Below the pieces are notes generated by a model. It saw only the letters and a list, made by a program, of their open reading frames with translations. It was not told the DNA's origin and did not search any database. From Alphaproteobacteria bacterium (GTDB lineage: Bacteria > Pseudomonadota > Alphaproteobacteria > Paracaedibacterales > CAIULA01), in contig JAIEPD010000001.1 of assembly GCA_019749935.1 (NCBI GenBank), positions 56,484-120,483 of the forward strand: a stretch of 64,000 bases of DNA, given 5' to 3'. Each line of letters begins with the position of its first letter. The first letter of the stretch is position 1. The translations under genes were made by a program, and so were the position numbers. Shown here piece by piece: positions 29,187-38,713 of this stretch.

Positions 29187-29218
29187 GGGGGCGTTTTAAC
29201 GAGCGCTCCCTTTATTTT
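29187..29218 (+). terminator. Terminator/attenuator hairpin between rpsO and pnp
   Basis: GGGGGCG-N10-CGCTCCC stem followed by TTTATTTTTT. Confidence 0.75.
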
Positions 29219-29238
29219 TTATATATTAAAGGATAAAA

Positions 29239-31350
29239 ATGTCAGATTTTTTTAAAGTTATTAGAGAAGAGATTCAATGGGCAGGGCGTTCATTGGTTCT
29301 GGAAACAGGAAAAGTTGCGCGTCAAGCCGACGGCGCAGTGATGGTAACCTATGGTGGAACAACGGTTCTGTGTACAGTTGTTGGTAAAAAAGAAGCAAAA
29401 CCTGATATTGATTTCTTACCACTTTCTGTTCATTATCAAGAGAAAACCTTTGCTGTAGGTAGAATTCCAGGCGGATTTCTAAAACGCGAAAACAAGCCAT
29501 CCGAAAAGGAAACATTGGTTTCAAGATTAATTGACAGGCCAATTCGCCCCCTATTTCCTGAAGGGTTTCATAATGAAGTTCAAGTCATTTGTACAGTTTT
29601 GAGTTATGACCATGAAAATGATATGGACATCACGGCACTTATTGGGGCATCTGCAGCCTTGAGCATTTCTGGCCTACCGTTTATGGGCCCAGTCGGTGCA
29701 TCTAAAGTTGGATATGTTGATGGTAAGTTTGTTTTGAATCCAATTCCAAGTGATCTTGCATTAAGCAGCCTTGATCTGGTTGTTGCAGGAACTTCAGAAG
29801 GCGTTTTGATGGTCGAGTCAGAAGCCAAAGAATTATCAGAAGATCTTATGCTTGAAGCGGTTGTTTTTGGACACAAAGGTTTTGAACCTGTTCTAAAAAT
29901 GATTGAGTCATTAAAGAAAAAAGCTGGTAAAGCTGAATGGGTTGTTGCAGGTCTGCATGATCTTCATCAAGCAATGAAAAAGCGCGTAGCAGAAGTTGCA
30001 GGAGCTGACATAAAAAAAGCTTATGAGATAACAGTAAAGCAAGATCGTTATGCAGCACTTGATTCAGCAAAAAGCAAAGCAAAGGAAATACTAGAAGCTG
30101 AATTTCCTGGAATGAACCCTGACAGTTTATTAGAAGGCCTGCAATCTGAAATCTTAAGAGGAAACGTTATCGATCATGAAAAGCGCGTTGATGGACGCGG
30201 TTTAACGGATATTCGCCCTATTGTATGCGAGGCTGGTTTTTTGCCAAGAACGCATGGTAGTGCATTGTTTACCCGCGGCGAAACCCAAGCTTTGGTGGTA
30301 ACCACTCTTGGAACAGGCCAAGACGAGCAGATGATTGATGCTTTAGAGGGTGAGTACAGAGAGAGATTCTTGCTACACTACAATTTCCCCCCCTATTCAG
30401 TCGGTGAAGTTGGCCGTATGGCAGGTCCAGGTCGACGTGAAATTGGCCATGGAAAACTTGCATGGCGAGCATTACGCCCACTTTTACCAACTAAAGAACA
30501 ATTCCCGTATACACTTCGTTCTGTTTCCGAAATCACAGAATCTAATGGATCCTCTTCCATGGCAACAGTATGCGGAACATCTTTATCAATGATGGACGCA
30601 GGGGTGCCGTTAGTAAGGCCAGTTGCTGGAATTGCTATGGGATTAATCAAAGAGGGCAAAAAATTTGCGGTTCTTTCTGATATCCTGGGCGACGAAGATT
30701 TCTTAGGTGATATGGACTTTAAGGTTGCTGGAACCGAAGTTGGTGTCACAGCCCTTCAAATGGATATTAAAATCACCAGCATTACACCTGAAATCATGAA
30801 AATCGCTTTAAAACAAGCGCTTGCTGGACGTCTTCACATCTTGGGTGAAATGTCTAAAGCCTTGGAAGAATCCAGAGGTCAGGTCAGTGACTATGCACCG
30901 CGTATGGTTACAATGAAAATCAACCGCGATAAAATCCGTGAAGTTATCGGGTCCGGCGGTAAAGTCATCAGAGAAATTTGTGAAACAACCGGCGCTAAGA
31001 TTGATATTGATGATGATGGAAATATCACTATTTCTGGATATGACTCAAAATCTATTGAAGGTGCGCAAGCTGCGATCACTGCAATTGCATGCGAGCCAGA
31101 GATTGGCGCAATTTACACTGGAAAAGTTGTTAAAGTTGCAGATTTTGGTGCATTTGTGAATTTCCTTGGTAGTAAAGATGGTCTAGTACACATTAGTGAA
31201 CTTGCGAATCATCGCGTTGGAAAAGTTAGCGACATCGTTAATGTGGGCGACCAAGTCCAAGTCAAAGTTGTCGGTTTCGATGACCGCGGTAAAGTAAAAC
31301 TAAGCATGAAGGCTTTGTTACCAGAAGCTTCACCCGCAGCAGAAGGCTAG
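29239..31350 (+). CDS. pnp: Polyribonucleotide nucleotidyltransferase
   Basis: RNase PH domains ([31 protein letters not shown]), KH ([29 protein letters not shown]), S1 ([31 protein letters not shown]). Confidence 0.98.
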   Translation: MSDFFKVIREEIQWAGRSLVLETGKVARQADGAVMVTYGGTTVLCTVVGKKEAKPDIDFLPLSVHYQEKTFAVGRIPGGFLKRENKPSEKETLVSRLIDRPIRPLFPEGFHNEVQVICTVLSYDHENDMDITALIGASAALSISGLPFMGPVGASKVGYVDGKFVLNPIPSDLALSSLDLVVAGTSEGVLMVESEAKELSEDLMLEAVVFGHKGFEPVLKMIESLKKKAGKAEWVVAGLHDLHQAMKKRVAEVAGADIKKAYEITVKQDRYAALDSAKSKAKEILEAEFPGMNPDSLLEGLQSEILRGNVIDHEKRVDGRGLTDIRPIVCEAGFLPRTHGSALFTRGETQALVVTTLGTGQDEQMIDALEGEYRERFLLHYNFPPYSVGEVGRMAGPGRREIGHGKLAWRALRPLLPTKEQFPYTLRSVSEITESNGSSSMATVCGTSLSMMDAGVPLVRPVAGIAMGLIKEGKKFAVLSDILGDEDFLGDMDFKVAGTEVGVTALQMDIKITSITPEIMKIALKQALAGRLHILGEMSKALEESRGQVSDYAPRMVTMKINRDKIREVIGSGGKVIREICETTGAKIDIDDDGNITISGYDSKSIEGAQAAITAIACEPEIGAIYTGKVVKVADFGAFVNFLGSKDGLVHISELANHRVGKVSDIVNVGDQVQVKVVGFDDRGKVKLSMKALLPEASPAAEG

Positions 31351-31356
31351 GATCTT

Positions 31357-31398
31357 AAACAGGGGTTTTTATGTTTTTGAATGAAAACCCCTGTTTTA
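31357..31398 (+). terminator. Terminator downstream of pnp
   Basis: AAACAGGGGTTTT ... AAAACCCCTGTTTT inverted repeat. Confidence 0.75.
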
Positions 31399-31570
31399 AA
31401 GCTTGCAAAATCAATGAAATTTGATAATGTACATAGGTAAACTTTTCGTGTTTCAAATTCCGGGTTCGTTGTTTTTCGGGATCTACGGTGCTCATGTATA
31501 TCTATACACTCCGCTCCTTGACCCTCAAACGCCTGCCCGGCTTTTTGAAACACTTTGAGTGTAGTCTTTT

Positions 31571-31645
31571 TGGGGTATAGCCAAGTGGTAAGGCAGCGGT
31601 TTTTGGTACCGCCATCCCTAGGTTCGAATCCTAGTACCCCAGCCA
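31571..31645 (+). tRNA. tRNA-Gln (anticodon UUG), CCA encoded
   Basis: TGGGGTA/TACCCCA acceptor stem; anticodon loop CGGTTTTTGGTACCG; GGTTCGAATCC T-arm; terminal GCCA. Confidence 0.95.
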
Positions 31646-31649
31646 CTTT

Positions 31650-32915
31650 TTATTTCGCAAAAACTCCCACGACTTCTAAGTGTGCAGACCAAGCAAACTG
31701 ATCAACTGCTGTTATTTCCTTTAGAATATACCCACCATCCACTAGTTCTTTCGCATCCCGTGCAAAGGTTTGGGGATTGCAGGAAACATACACAATTGTT
31801 TGAACTTTGGAATCTTTTAGGGTTTTAACTTGTTCAAGAGCTCCTGCTCTTGGTGGGTCGATAACTACCATCTCGTAACCTTTCAATTCACTTATTGATA
31901 AGGGCTCATCAAATAGATTTCGTTGATAGGAGGTTATATTTCTTTGGCTTTTTAAAACTGCGTCTTCTAGGGCATTTAAAGCAGATTTATCCAATTCAAA
32001 GCTATCTACAGGAGCAAAGCGACTTATAGGAAAGCTAAAAGTGCCGCGCCCACAGAAAAGATCGGCAGCCTTTCTCAAAGTAGAAGGCACATGTTTCATG
32101 ACAAGAGACGTTAAAATTTCGTCTGCTTCTTCTGTTGCCTGTAAAAAGCTATAAGCATCCACTGCAACATCTGCACCGTCAAAAGTCACAACTGGATCAG
32201 TTATTTTATAAATGCAATCTATCTTTTTTCCATGCTTGAAAACAAAGCGTGCTAATTTGTTTTCTAAAGCAAAAGATTTTAGAATTTCTCTTTGTGATTC
32301 TGTTAATTCTAGAACACCTTGAACTTCGAAACTAAAATCGACACCTGATTTTGTTTCTGTTAAGAAAATTTTAGCTTTTTGAAAATTATCTAAAACTATG
32401 TTTAAGGCGATTTTGAAGGGGTCTAAAAGAGATTTGAGCGCTGGCGATAATGTATGACACTCCTTTAAATCAATAATTTGGTGACTTTTCCAACGATGAA
32501 AACCTAAATACACGACATCGTTCTTTTTAATAATGTCTAGATTTGCACGGCGCCTTTTACCGAAGGGAAGGATGATAATATCATCGACAAGAAATGGATC
32601 AAGGCCATGTTCTTGAAGAGGAATTGTTATTAATGACTTTTTAAATTCTTTATAAAGATCTGCACTCATGTGCTGAAGCGTACAACCGCCGCATTGTGTG
32701 AAATGACGACATACAGGAGTAACTCTAGCATCACTAGCACTTTCCACCGCCTGAAATACAAATTTTCTACGTTTTTTTGAACCAATCTGCTTAAAGGCAA
32801 TTTGTTCTCCTGGAAGAGAGAAGGGGATGCGAATGGTGTGTCCTTCAAATTCCCCGATTCCTTCTGCTTCATGGCTTAGAGAGTAGATTGTTGAGGTTCC
32901 AAAAATTTCTTCCAT
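31650..32915 (-). CDS. 23S rRNA (uracil-5-)-methyltransferase, RlmD/RumA family
   Basis: Fe-S cysteines (CRHFTQCGGCTLQHM); ADLFCGRGTFSFPI; MVVIDPPRAGALEQ; IVYVSCNPQTFARD. Confidence 0.92.
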   Translation of the reverse strand: MEEIFGTSTIYSLSHEAEGIGEFEGHTIRIPFSLPGEQIAFKQIGSKKRRKFVFQAVESASDARVTPVCRHFTQCGGCTLQHMSADLYKEFKKSLITIPLQEHGLDPFLVDDIIILPFGKRRRANLDIIKKNDVVYLGFHRWKSHQIIDLKECHTLSPALKSLLDPFKIALNIVLDNFQKAKIFLTETKSGVDFSFEVQGVLELTESQREILKSFALENKLARFVFKHGKKIDCIYKITDPVVTFDGADVAVDAYSFLQATEEADEILTSLVMKHVPSTLRKAADLFCGRGTFSFPISRFAPVDSFELDKSALNALEDAVLKSQRNITSYQRNLFDEPLSISELKGYEMVVIDPPRAGALEQVKTLKDSKVQTIVYVSCNPQTFARDAKELVDGGYILKEITAVDQFAWSAHLEVVGVFAK

Positions 32916-33102
32916 ATGCGTCCTAATAAACTTTTATATATTAAGGGCTCATCATATAAATAAAATTCTTTGCTATCAACTCTTATGGGTTGGGGGGCAT
33001 AAAGACCACGAATAAATAAAGACTTTTTATTTTAAATTTAACTAAATATTAATTTATGATCATCTATTCTGTTATTTAAGAGAGTCATCATATTTTAACA
33101 TC

Positions 33103-33936
33103 ATGAATAAAAGATTAGTATTAATTCCATGTATCAGTACGATGTTATTTATGTCGACAGCAAGTACATCAGTTAATAGTGCTCAGCATTTTGCTGCTGC
33201 TGCTCAAGATAGATTTTTGTCAATAGACTCCCCCCATGCATTAAACAAAGGAAATGAAGGAAGATTATTAACTTCAAGATCATCAGATAGCATTGCCCAT
33301 TCAGACGCAACATCACATGATCATATGTCAGAAGTATCTAGTCTAAAGTCAACAAGCCCCTATAATTCAGATACAGCAAGCGTAGCTTCATCAGGAAATA
33401 TGTCACCTTTTTCTTCTGGTGATTCCTTCGAGGGCCAGTCGTCCTCTTTTAAAAGTGATCGCAAAAAAGTAATGTTGTCGCAAATGGGCAGAGATTGGAA
33501 AGAAAGAAATAAACCAGTTTTTGCTTCAATTACAAAAGATTATGAATCTTTACTAAAAGAGTTAAATGAATTAGCAAATGCTACAAGTGATTTTGATTAT
33601 AAAAGACGCATTGAAACTGCAATTTATTTTCTTGAGGGATATCAATATAACTATGAAACTCAATGTGAATTATATGATGTTTTCTTAGACGGAAATTTAG
33701 GTGCAGATAAAGGCGAAGTCTTAACACAAGAGAATCTCACAAAAAGGACAGAAGACTTGAGAAATGAGATAAAGAGGGATATCGAATACTGCAGAAATAC
33801 GGTTGAAGATATAAAGTTAAAAAAAGAACATGCACGAAAAATAGAACCAATTTTAAGTAGTTTAGATACTATGAAATGGTTAACAAGCAGAGCGCCTCGT
33901 ACAAAAAAGCAAGCCGGTGCTAATTTTAGTCAGTAA
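33103..33936 (+). CDS. Exported hypothetical protein: Ser-rich N-terminal part, charged/helical C-terminal part
   Basis: Signal-like N-terminus (LVLIPCISTMLFMSTASTSVNSAQ); Ser/Thr-rich aa ~40-120; charged helical C-terminus. Confidence 0.65.
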   Translation: MNKRLVLIPCISTMLFMSTASTSVNSAQHFAAAAQDRFLSIDSPHALNKGNEGRLLTSRSSDSIAHSDATSHDHMSEVSSLKSTSPYNSDTASVASSGNMSPFSSGDSFEGQSSSFKSDRKKVMLSQMGRDWKERNKPVFASITKDYESLLKELNELANATSDFDYKRRIETAIYFLEGYQYNYETQCELYDVFLDGNLGADKGEVLTQENLTKRTEDLRNEIKRDIEYCRNTVEDIKLKKEHARKIEPILSSLDTMKWLTSRAPRTKKQAGANFSQ

Positions 33937-34023
33937 AAAACTGAAGATCCATTCAAGGTAGAGCAGATCTTAAGCATTTGATCTAAATAATGTTTTGAAT
34001 TAAAAGTGCCATAGGTTCGTTAT

Positions 34024-34509
34024 TTAACCGGTAACTTTATCTTTTATATCTTTAGGCTTTTCTTCAAATGTATCTTTGGCATCAGAAACTGCTCTTTCTG
34101 CTTTTCTTTTTCCCTTTTTTACCCCAGCAACGGCATCGTCTTTTGCATCTCCAGCTTTGTCTTTTAGATCCTTGCCTTTTTCTTTTAAGGTCTCTTTTGC
34201 ACTTTTATCATTTTCATCTTCACTTTTACCTTCATCGTTTTCTTCCTTATCTTTGGATGAATCTGAAGAAGGCTTTGTTGCTGCGTGAATACCTTCACGA
34301 GCCCTATGAGCTACTTCTCCAACCTCTGCAGTTTTTTTTGTCGCCTCAACAGCAGCATCTACAACAGGATGTTCACTAGGCTTTTTATCAGATGAAAATT
34401 CAGAGGAAACGGCTTGTTGATCGGAGGTCTGTCCCCATAATGCAGGCGCAAAAATACTCATTAACAAAAGAATTTTACTGAATTTATAAGATTTTAAAGG
34501 TTTGCGCAT
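34024..34509 (-). CDS. Exported highly charged LEA-like hydrophilic protein
   Basis: Signal peptide (ILLLMSIFAPALWGQ); low-complexity K/E/D/A with KEKGKDLKDKAGDAKDDAVAGVKKGKRKAERAVSDAKDTFEEKPKDIKDKVTG. Confidence 0.7.
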   Translation of the reverse strand: MRKPLKSYKFSKILLLMSIFAPALWGQTSDQQAVSSEFSSDKKPSEHPVVDAAVEATKKTAEVGEVAHRAREGIHAATKPSSDSSKDKEENDEGKSEDENDKSAKETLKEKGKDLKDKAGDAKDDAVAGVKKGKRKAERAVSDAKDTFEEKPKDIKDKVTG

Positions 34510-34621
34510 CTTACAACTCCTTTCTTATTATAATACCAAGAAGGATTCAAAACGCTTTGCCAACCCATTTCTATTGCTTTAGCAAGGAACTGTCAACCCT
34601 TTAATAAGAAAGAAATGATTC

Positions 34622-34961
34622 ATGTTTGCTATTATTTATAAGTGTTCAATAAAGAAGGATACAGAAAAGCAATTTATGCAAGCTTGGAAAACCATCGCAC
34701 AAGATTTCATAAAAAATAGAGGCGCGCTCGGATCCAGCCTTCATAAAACGGAAGATAGGATTTGGATAGCGTATTCCAGGTGGTCAACGCGGGCTATGAG
34801 AGATGCCGTGGGATGATAACAGAAAAGCATTACCTATAGAAATAACCCAAGCAATCGAACAGTTAAAAAAATGCCAAGAAAAAGAACACTCTGAAATTTG
34901 TATGGAGGTTGTAGAAGACTTATTGATAGAATGCAATCATTCTTCATTAAAAGTTAAGTAG
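34622..34961 (+). pseudogene. ABM (antibiotic biosynthesis monooxygenase)-like gene disrupted by a frameshift
   Basis: ORF 34622..34816 (FAIIYKCSIKKDTEKQFMQAWKTIAQDFIKNRGALGSSLHKTEDRIWIAYSRWSTRAMRDAVG*) continues in another frame from 34803 (MPWDDNRKALPIEITQAIEQLKKCQEKEHSEICMEVVEDLLIECNHSSLKVK*). Confidence 0.75.
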
Positions 34962-34966
34962 CGAAC

Positions 34967-36097
34967 ATGCTTGATTACGAAAGTTTACGCCTTATTTGGT
35001 GGGGTCTTTTAGGCATACTATTAATTGCTTTTGCCATCCTTGATGGTTTTGACATGGGGGTCGCGATTCTTTTGCCTTTCATGGGAAAAACAGATATGGA
35101 AAGGCGCATCTTTATTAACACAATTGCCCCTGTTTGGGAATCTAATCAAGTCTGGCTTATTTTAGGGGCAGGGGCCATCTTTGCAGCTTGGCCGCCGCTT
35201 TATGCCGTGGCATTTTCAGGACTTTATATCCCCTTATTTATTATTTTATGCACTCTGATCTTAAGGCCTGTAGCACTTAAATTTCGAAGCAAAGTTGAAC
35301 ATGCTTTATGGCGACAGATTTGGGATTGTGGAATTTTTATAGGTGGTTTTATTCCAGCACTAATTTTTGGAATTGCCGTAGGAAACGCAATTCAAGGCAT
35401 TCCTTTTCATTTTGATGAAGATCTGCGCGTTATTTATACTGGGACTTTTTCGGAGCTTTTGAATCCATTTTCCATTGGTTGCGGACTTATTGGGGTTATG
35501 ATGATGACCCTGCAGGGTGCCACATATTTAAAGTTCAAAACTTCACAAGGTTTTTCTTATCGCTTTCAGCCTGTTATTTTTGCCTGCGTCATTGCTCTCC
35601 TGGCAGGATTTACCATTATGGGGCTTTATACGCATTCGTTTGTTTGCGGGTATAAAATTGCTTCAGTCATTGATTCAGTTAGCTTTTCGAGCCCCTTAAA
35701 CAAATCAGTTGTTAGAGGTTTTGGAACCAAAGCTCAGAACTTTTACCAATATCCATGGATGATGATTGGGCCTTTGTCTGTTTATTTTGGCGGAGTCTTA
35801 TGCCTTGTTACAATCAAGAGGCCTTTTCTTTCTTTCTTGGGCAGCAGCCTTCTTACAGCTGGAATAATTTCTACAGTTGGCTTTAGTCTTTACCCATTTC
35901 TGCTTCCTTCCTTAAGTCATCCTTCACATAGTTTGACAATTTGGGATGCCTCATCTAGTCAAAGAACTTTATGGATTATGTTATTAGCAGTTATAATTTT
36001 CCTACCAATTATTTTAGGATATGTCACATGGCTTTTTCGGGTTTTACGCGGCAAAATCACAGAAGAGGAGATTCGCGCTAATGAAAGTAGCTATTAA
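34967..36097 (+). CDS. cydB: Cytochrome bd-type ubiquinol oxidase subunit II
   Basis: RLIWWGLLGILLIAFAILDGFDMGVAILLPFMGKTDMERRIFINTIAPVWESNQVWLILGAGAIFAAWPPLYA. Confidence 0.95.
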   Translation: MLDYESLRLIWWGLLGILLIAFAILDGFDMGVAILLPFMGKTDMERRIFINTIAPVWESNQVWLILGAGAIFAAWPPLYAVAFSGLYIPLFIILCTLILRPVALKFRSKVEHALWRQIWDCGIFIGGFIPALIFGIAVGNAIQGIPFHFDEDLRVIYTGTFSELLNPFSIGCGLIGVMMMTLQGATYLKFKTSQGFSYRFQPVIFACVIALLAGFTIMGLYTHSFVCGYKIASVIDSVSFSSPLNKSVVRGFGTKAQNFYQYPWMMIGPLSVYFGGVLCLVTIKRPFLSFLGSSLLTAGIISTVGFSLYPFLLPSLSHPSHSLTIWDASSSQRTLWIMLLAVIIFLPIILGYVTWLFRVLRGKITEEEIRANESSY

Positions 36098-37481
36098 AGA
36101 AGATGCTTTAATTAAGGATGTGGATAAATATTGCGAATATTCTCTCGAACAATGGCGTGTGCCAGGAGCCTCAATTGCAATTGTGCATAAAGGTGAGGTG
36201 ATTTTTCAAAAAGGTTACGGCACACAAAAATGTGGAGAGGTTATCCCTCTTACAGCCGATACGCTTTTTCCAATTGCATCTATTACAAAATCTTTTGCAG
36301 TTTTAGGTTTAGCTTTGCTGGTTGATCAGGGTAAATTAAAATGGGATGACAAAGTCATAGATTATTTACCAGATTTCAAATTAAAAGATCCTTGGGTAAC
36401 GCGCGAATTTCAAGTTATTGATTTGTTTTGTCATAGATCTGGATTTTATCCAGGAGCGTTAGAGCAAATGGCGCAATGGGGATATGATAGAAAAGATATT
36501 CAAAAAGGCTTTTCACATATTAATCCGATTACAAGCTTTCGCTCAGCTTACGCCTATATAAATGTCCCGTATTTGTGGATTGAGGATTTGATTGAAGTCA
36601 TCACAGGACAAAAATGGGGCGATTTTATCAAAGAAAATATTCTGAGTCCTTTGGGAATGAAAAGTACTGATATGATCAGTAAAATCAATAAATCCCAACT
36701 AACTACAGGCCATATTTTAGATGAAGAAAGCAGAACACAGGTAAAGCCTGTTTCTTTTAGTATTTTTCCGGAAGTTTTTTTAGCTGCAGGAGGACTTGTC
36801 TCATCGGTAAAAGACTTAAGTCGTTGGCTTTTATTACAATTGGGTCATCTTTCTTTGGTTTCAAAAGAGAATATGGAATTTCTGCATTCATCTAAAACTC
36901 CCGTTGAACCTTTTCTAGGCTATGGAGGGGGCTTAAGAATTTTTGACGACAAACCATACCGTGTTTTAAGTCATGGAGGCTTGATTGCTGGAATAAAGCA
37001 TCGTTTTTTGTTTATTCCTGAAAGTGATGCAGGCATTGTTGTTTTGACAAATTTAACCCATTCAGAAGCAAGTATGGGGATTTCTGACTATTTTGCGGAC
37101 CGTATTATGGAATTACCTCTAAAAGATTACAGTCTTGAGCTTTTAGAAAAAGAACCGGTTGTTCCCATGATTAGGCCGAAGGCATCGGGACTGAAAATTG
37201 ATAGAAAATTGTTTGAAGGTATTTATCACAATGATATTTTGGGATCTGTAAAGATTGCCGTGGGTGATGATAGCGATCTTGAAATGATCCTTGGTCCTAA
37301 GAATGCAAAAGCTAGGCTAAACCATAATAGTGACCAAACATTTTTAATCTCCTTTATAAGGGATGCCGGAGCTTCAGCAGGTGAAGCACATTGGGGAACA
37401 GCTACATTTTCAAAGGAATGTCTTACTTTAAAAGGATATGAAGATTTTGAAAATGAGACCTTTATTTTAAATCGCACTTAG
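36081..37481 (+). CDS. Serine hydrolase, beta-lactamase/class C PBP family (ORF track start 36021; ATG 36081 preferred)
   Basis: SxxK ASITKSFAVLGLALLVDQGKLKWDDKV; YIN motif; HGG (LSHGGLIAG); overlaps cydB 3' end. Confidence 0.9.
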   Translation: MKVAIKEDALIKDVDKYCEYSLEQWRVPGASIAIVHKGEVIFQKGYGTQKCGEVIPLTADTLFPIASITKSFAVLGLALLVDQGKLKWDDKVIDYLPDFKLKDPWVTREFQVIDLFCHRSGFYPGALEQMAQWGYDRKDIQKGFSHINPITSFRSAYAYINVPYLWIEDLIEVITGQKWGDFIKENILSPLGMKSTDMISKINKSQLTTGHILDEESRTQVKPVSFSIFPEVFLAAGGLVSSVKDLSRWLLLQLGHLSLVSKENMEFLHSSKTPVEPFLGYGGGLRIFDDKPYRVLSHGGLIAGIKHRFLFIPESDAGIVVLTNLTHSEASMGISDYFADRIMELPLKDYSLELLEKEPVVPMIRPKASGLKIDRKLFEGIYHNDILGSVKIAVGDDSDLEMILGPKNAKARLNHNSDQTFLISFIRDAGASAGEAHWGTATFSKECLTLKGYEDFENETFILNRT

Positions 37482-38458
37482 GTGAGGAAAAATTTTTCTA
37501 AAACAAATTTACGCAAAGATATCATCCAGCTGGAATTTAAAACCTTTCTTTCAACCCCTCGAATGAGTTTACCCATCTTTGGAAGTAGAGACTCAAACTC
37601 TCGGCCTGGATGTCTATGATGCCAATCGGCATATTTATAAAACTCAGGAACTGTTATAAGGTGCTTTCCATTTGGCTCTAGGTTGTATAGCGTACTTAAA
37701 ATTGATTCATCATGGGCATGGCCACAAAATTCCGGATATTCTTTCGAGTGGCTTGGAATATCTGTTAAAAGTGATTCATCTAAGCAATACTCTAGCCATT
37801 TTTTAACAAATGCTCTGCTTTCTGGTGTATTTCGAAAGATACTAAAGGCCGCCCAAAGATGTTTTCCTTGCCTGCAAGTGGGGGTATCACAACCCATTTT
37901 CTCTAACGTTTCTCTCTTTGTTATCTGCCCTAATGTTCCATGAAGAGTCGTATCATAGTCCACTAAGATTATGCGATGTTGAAGTGCAAGATCAATAAGA
38001 GGCTGTAAATGGGTATGAAACACGAAGCCGCTATCCGCATAAATAACAATGGCATTTTCTTCGACACTTTGAAGGGTTTTTAAAATAACCCAAGGTTTCC
38101 AAAGCCAATAACCAGCCCCCTTTTTTTGGAAAAGAATGCTTTTGTTTTGTTCCAAAAACCCTTTATCCAGATGACTCCTTTTATAGTTTAAAAAAAAGTC
38201 TACTCCTTTATTCAGCGCTGAAGCGGTAAGAGCGTTTTGATTTTTATGAAAGATCTCTGGTCCATCTGCATAAGACACTAAATAGACTGAAAATTTATTA
38301 TCCCTTGCTGGTGAGGGGGCAAGAATTGGTTCAACGGAGATATCCGAGAATATTAGGATTTTTGCTTGGCTTAATAGGATAATAAACACAATAAAAAGAC
38401 TAAGGTTTTTAAGAAAAGTTATAGGATTCATACGAAACTCAGGGCGAATTAAAAACAA
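37478..38458 (-). CDS. Membrane-anchored glycosyltransferase-like protein
   Basis: N-terminal TM; FFLNYKRSHLDKGFLEQNKSILFQKKGAGYWLWKPWVILKTLQ; DSGFVF acidic motif; AHDESILSTL. Confidence 0.6.
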   Translation of the reverse strand: MFLIRPEFRMNPITFLKNLSLFIVFIILLSQAKILIFSDISVEPILAPSPARDNKFSVYLVSYADGPEIFHKNQNALTASALNKGVDFFLNYKRSHLDKGFLEQNKSILFQKKGAGYWLWKPWVILKTLQSVEENAIVIYADSGFVFHTHLQPLIDLALQHRIILVDYDTTLHGTLGQITKRETLEKMGCDTPTCRQGKHLWAAFSIFRNTPESRAFVKKWLEYCLDESLLTDIPSHSKEYPEFCGHAHDESILSTLYNLEPNGKHLITVPEFYKYADWHHRHPGREFESLLPKMGKLIRGVERKVLNSSWMISLRKFVLEKFFLT

Positions 38459-38713
38459 GATAATTCCTGAAATTTAGCTCTAATTTATTTGTTATGTAAA
38501 TCTATATCTATGAACCTTAACTCTCAAATTATTGGGAAAATAATATATTTTATTATCAAGTATTTTGTTCGGAAAAAATTAACAATTAGTTAATTTTTGT
38601 TTAAATATGTTGCCAAATTGCAACAGATTGTTTTTTCTCGAACCAAGAAATCATCTATTTGTTGTTAATATTTATTTTTTAAGTCAACATGTAAATAGAA
38701 ATAAAGTTTATAT

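Noticed and set aside
29261-31159. Several 60-118 aa ORFs on both strands within pnp (and similar ones within aroA, nth, lpdA, the giant ORF)
   Set aside because: They overlap conserved coding sequence, have no recognisable domains and are frame shadows of real genes.
31347-31646. 99-aa minus-strand ORF (MAGVLGFEPRDGGTKNRCLTTWLYPKK...)
   Set aside because: It is antisense to the tRNA-Gln gene (MAGVLGFEPRDGGT is the complement of the 3' half of the tRNA) and runs through the pnp terminator; a typical spurious tRNA-shadow ORF.
34068-34379. Leu/His/Phe-rich plus-strand ORF (MYLWHQKLLFLLFFFPFLPQQRHRLL...)
   Set aside because: Antisense shadow of the Lys/Glu-rich exported protein; composition is explained by the complement of AAA/GAA codons.
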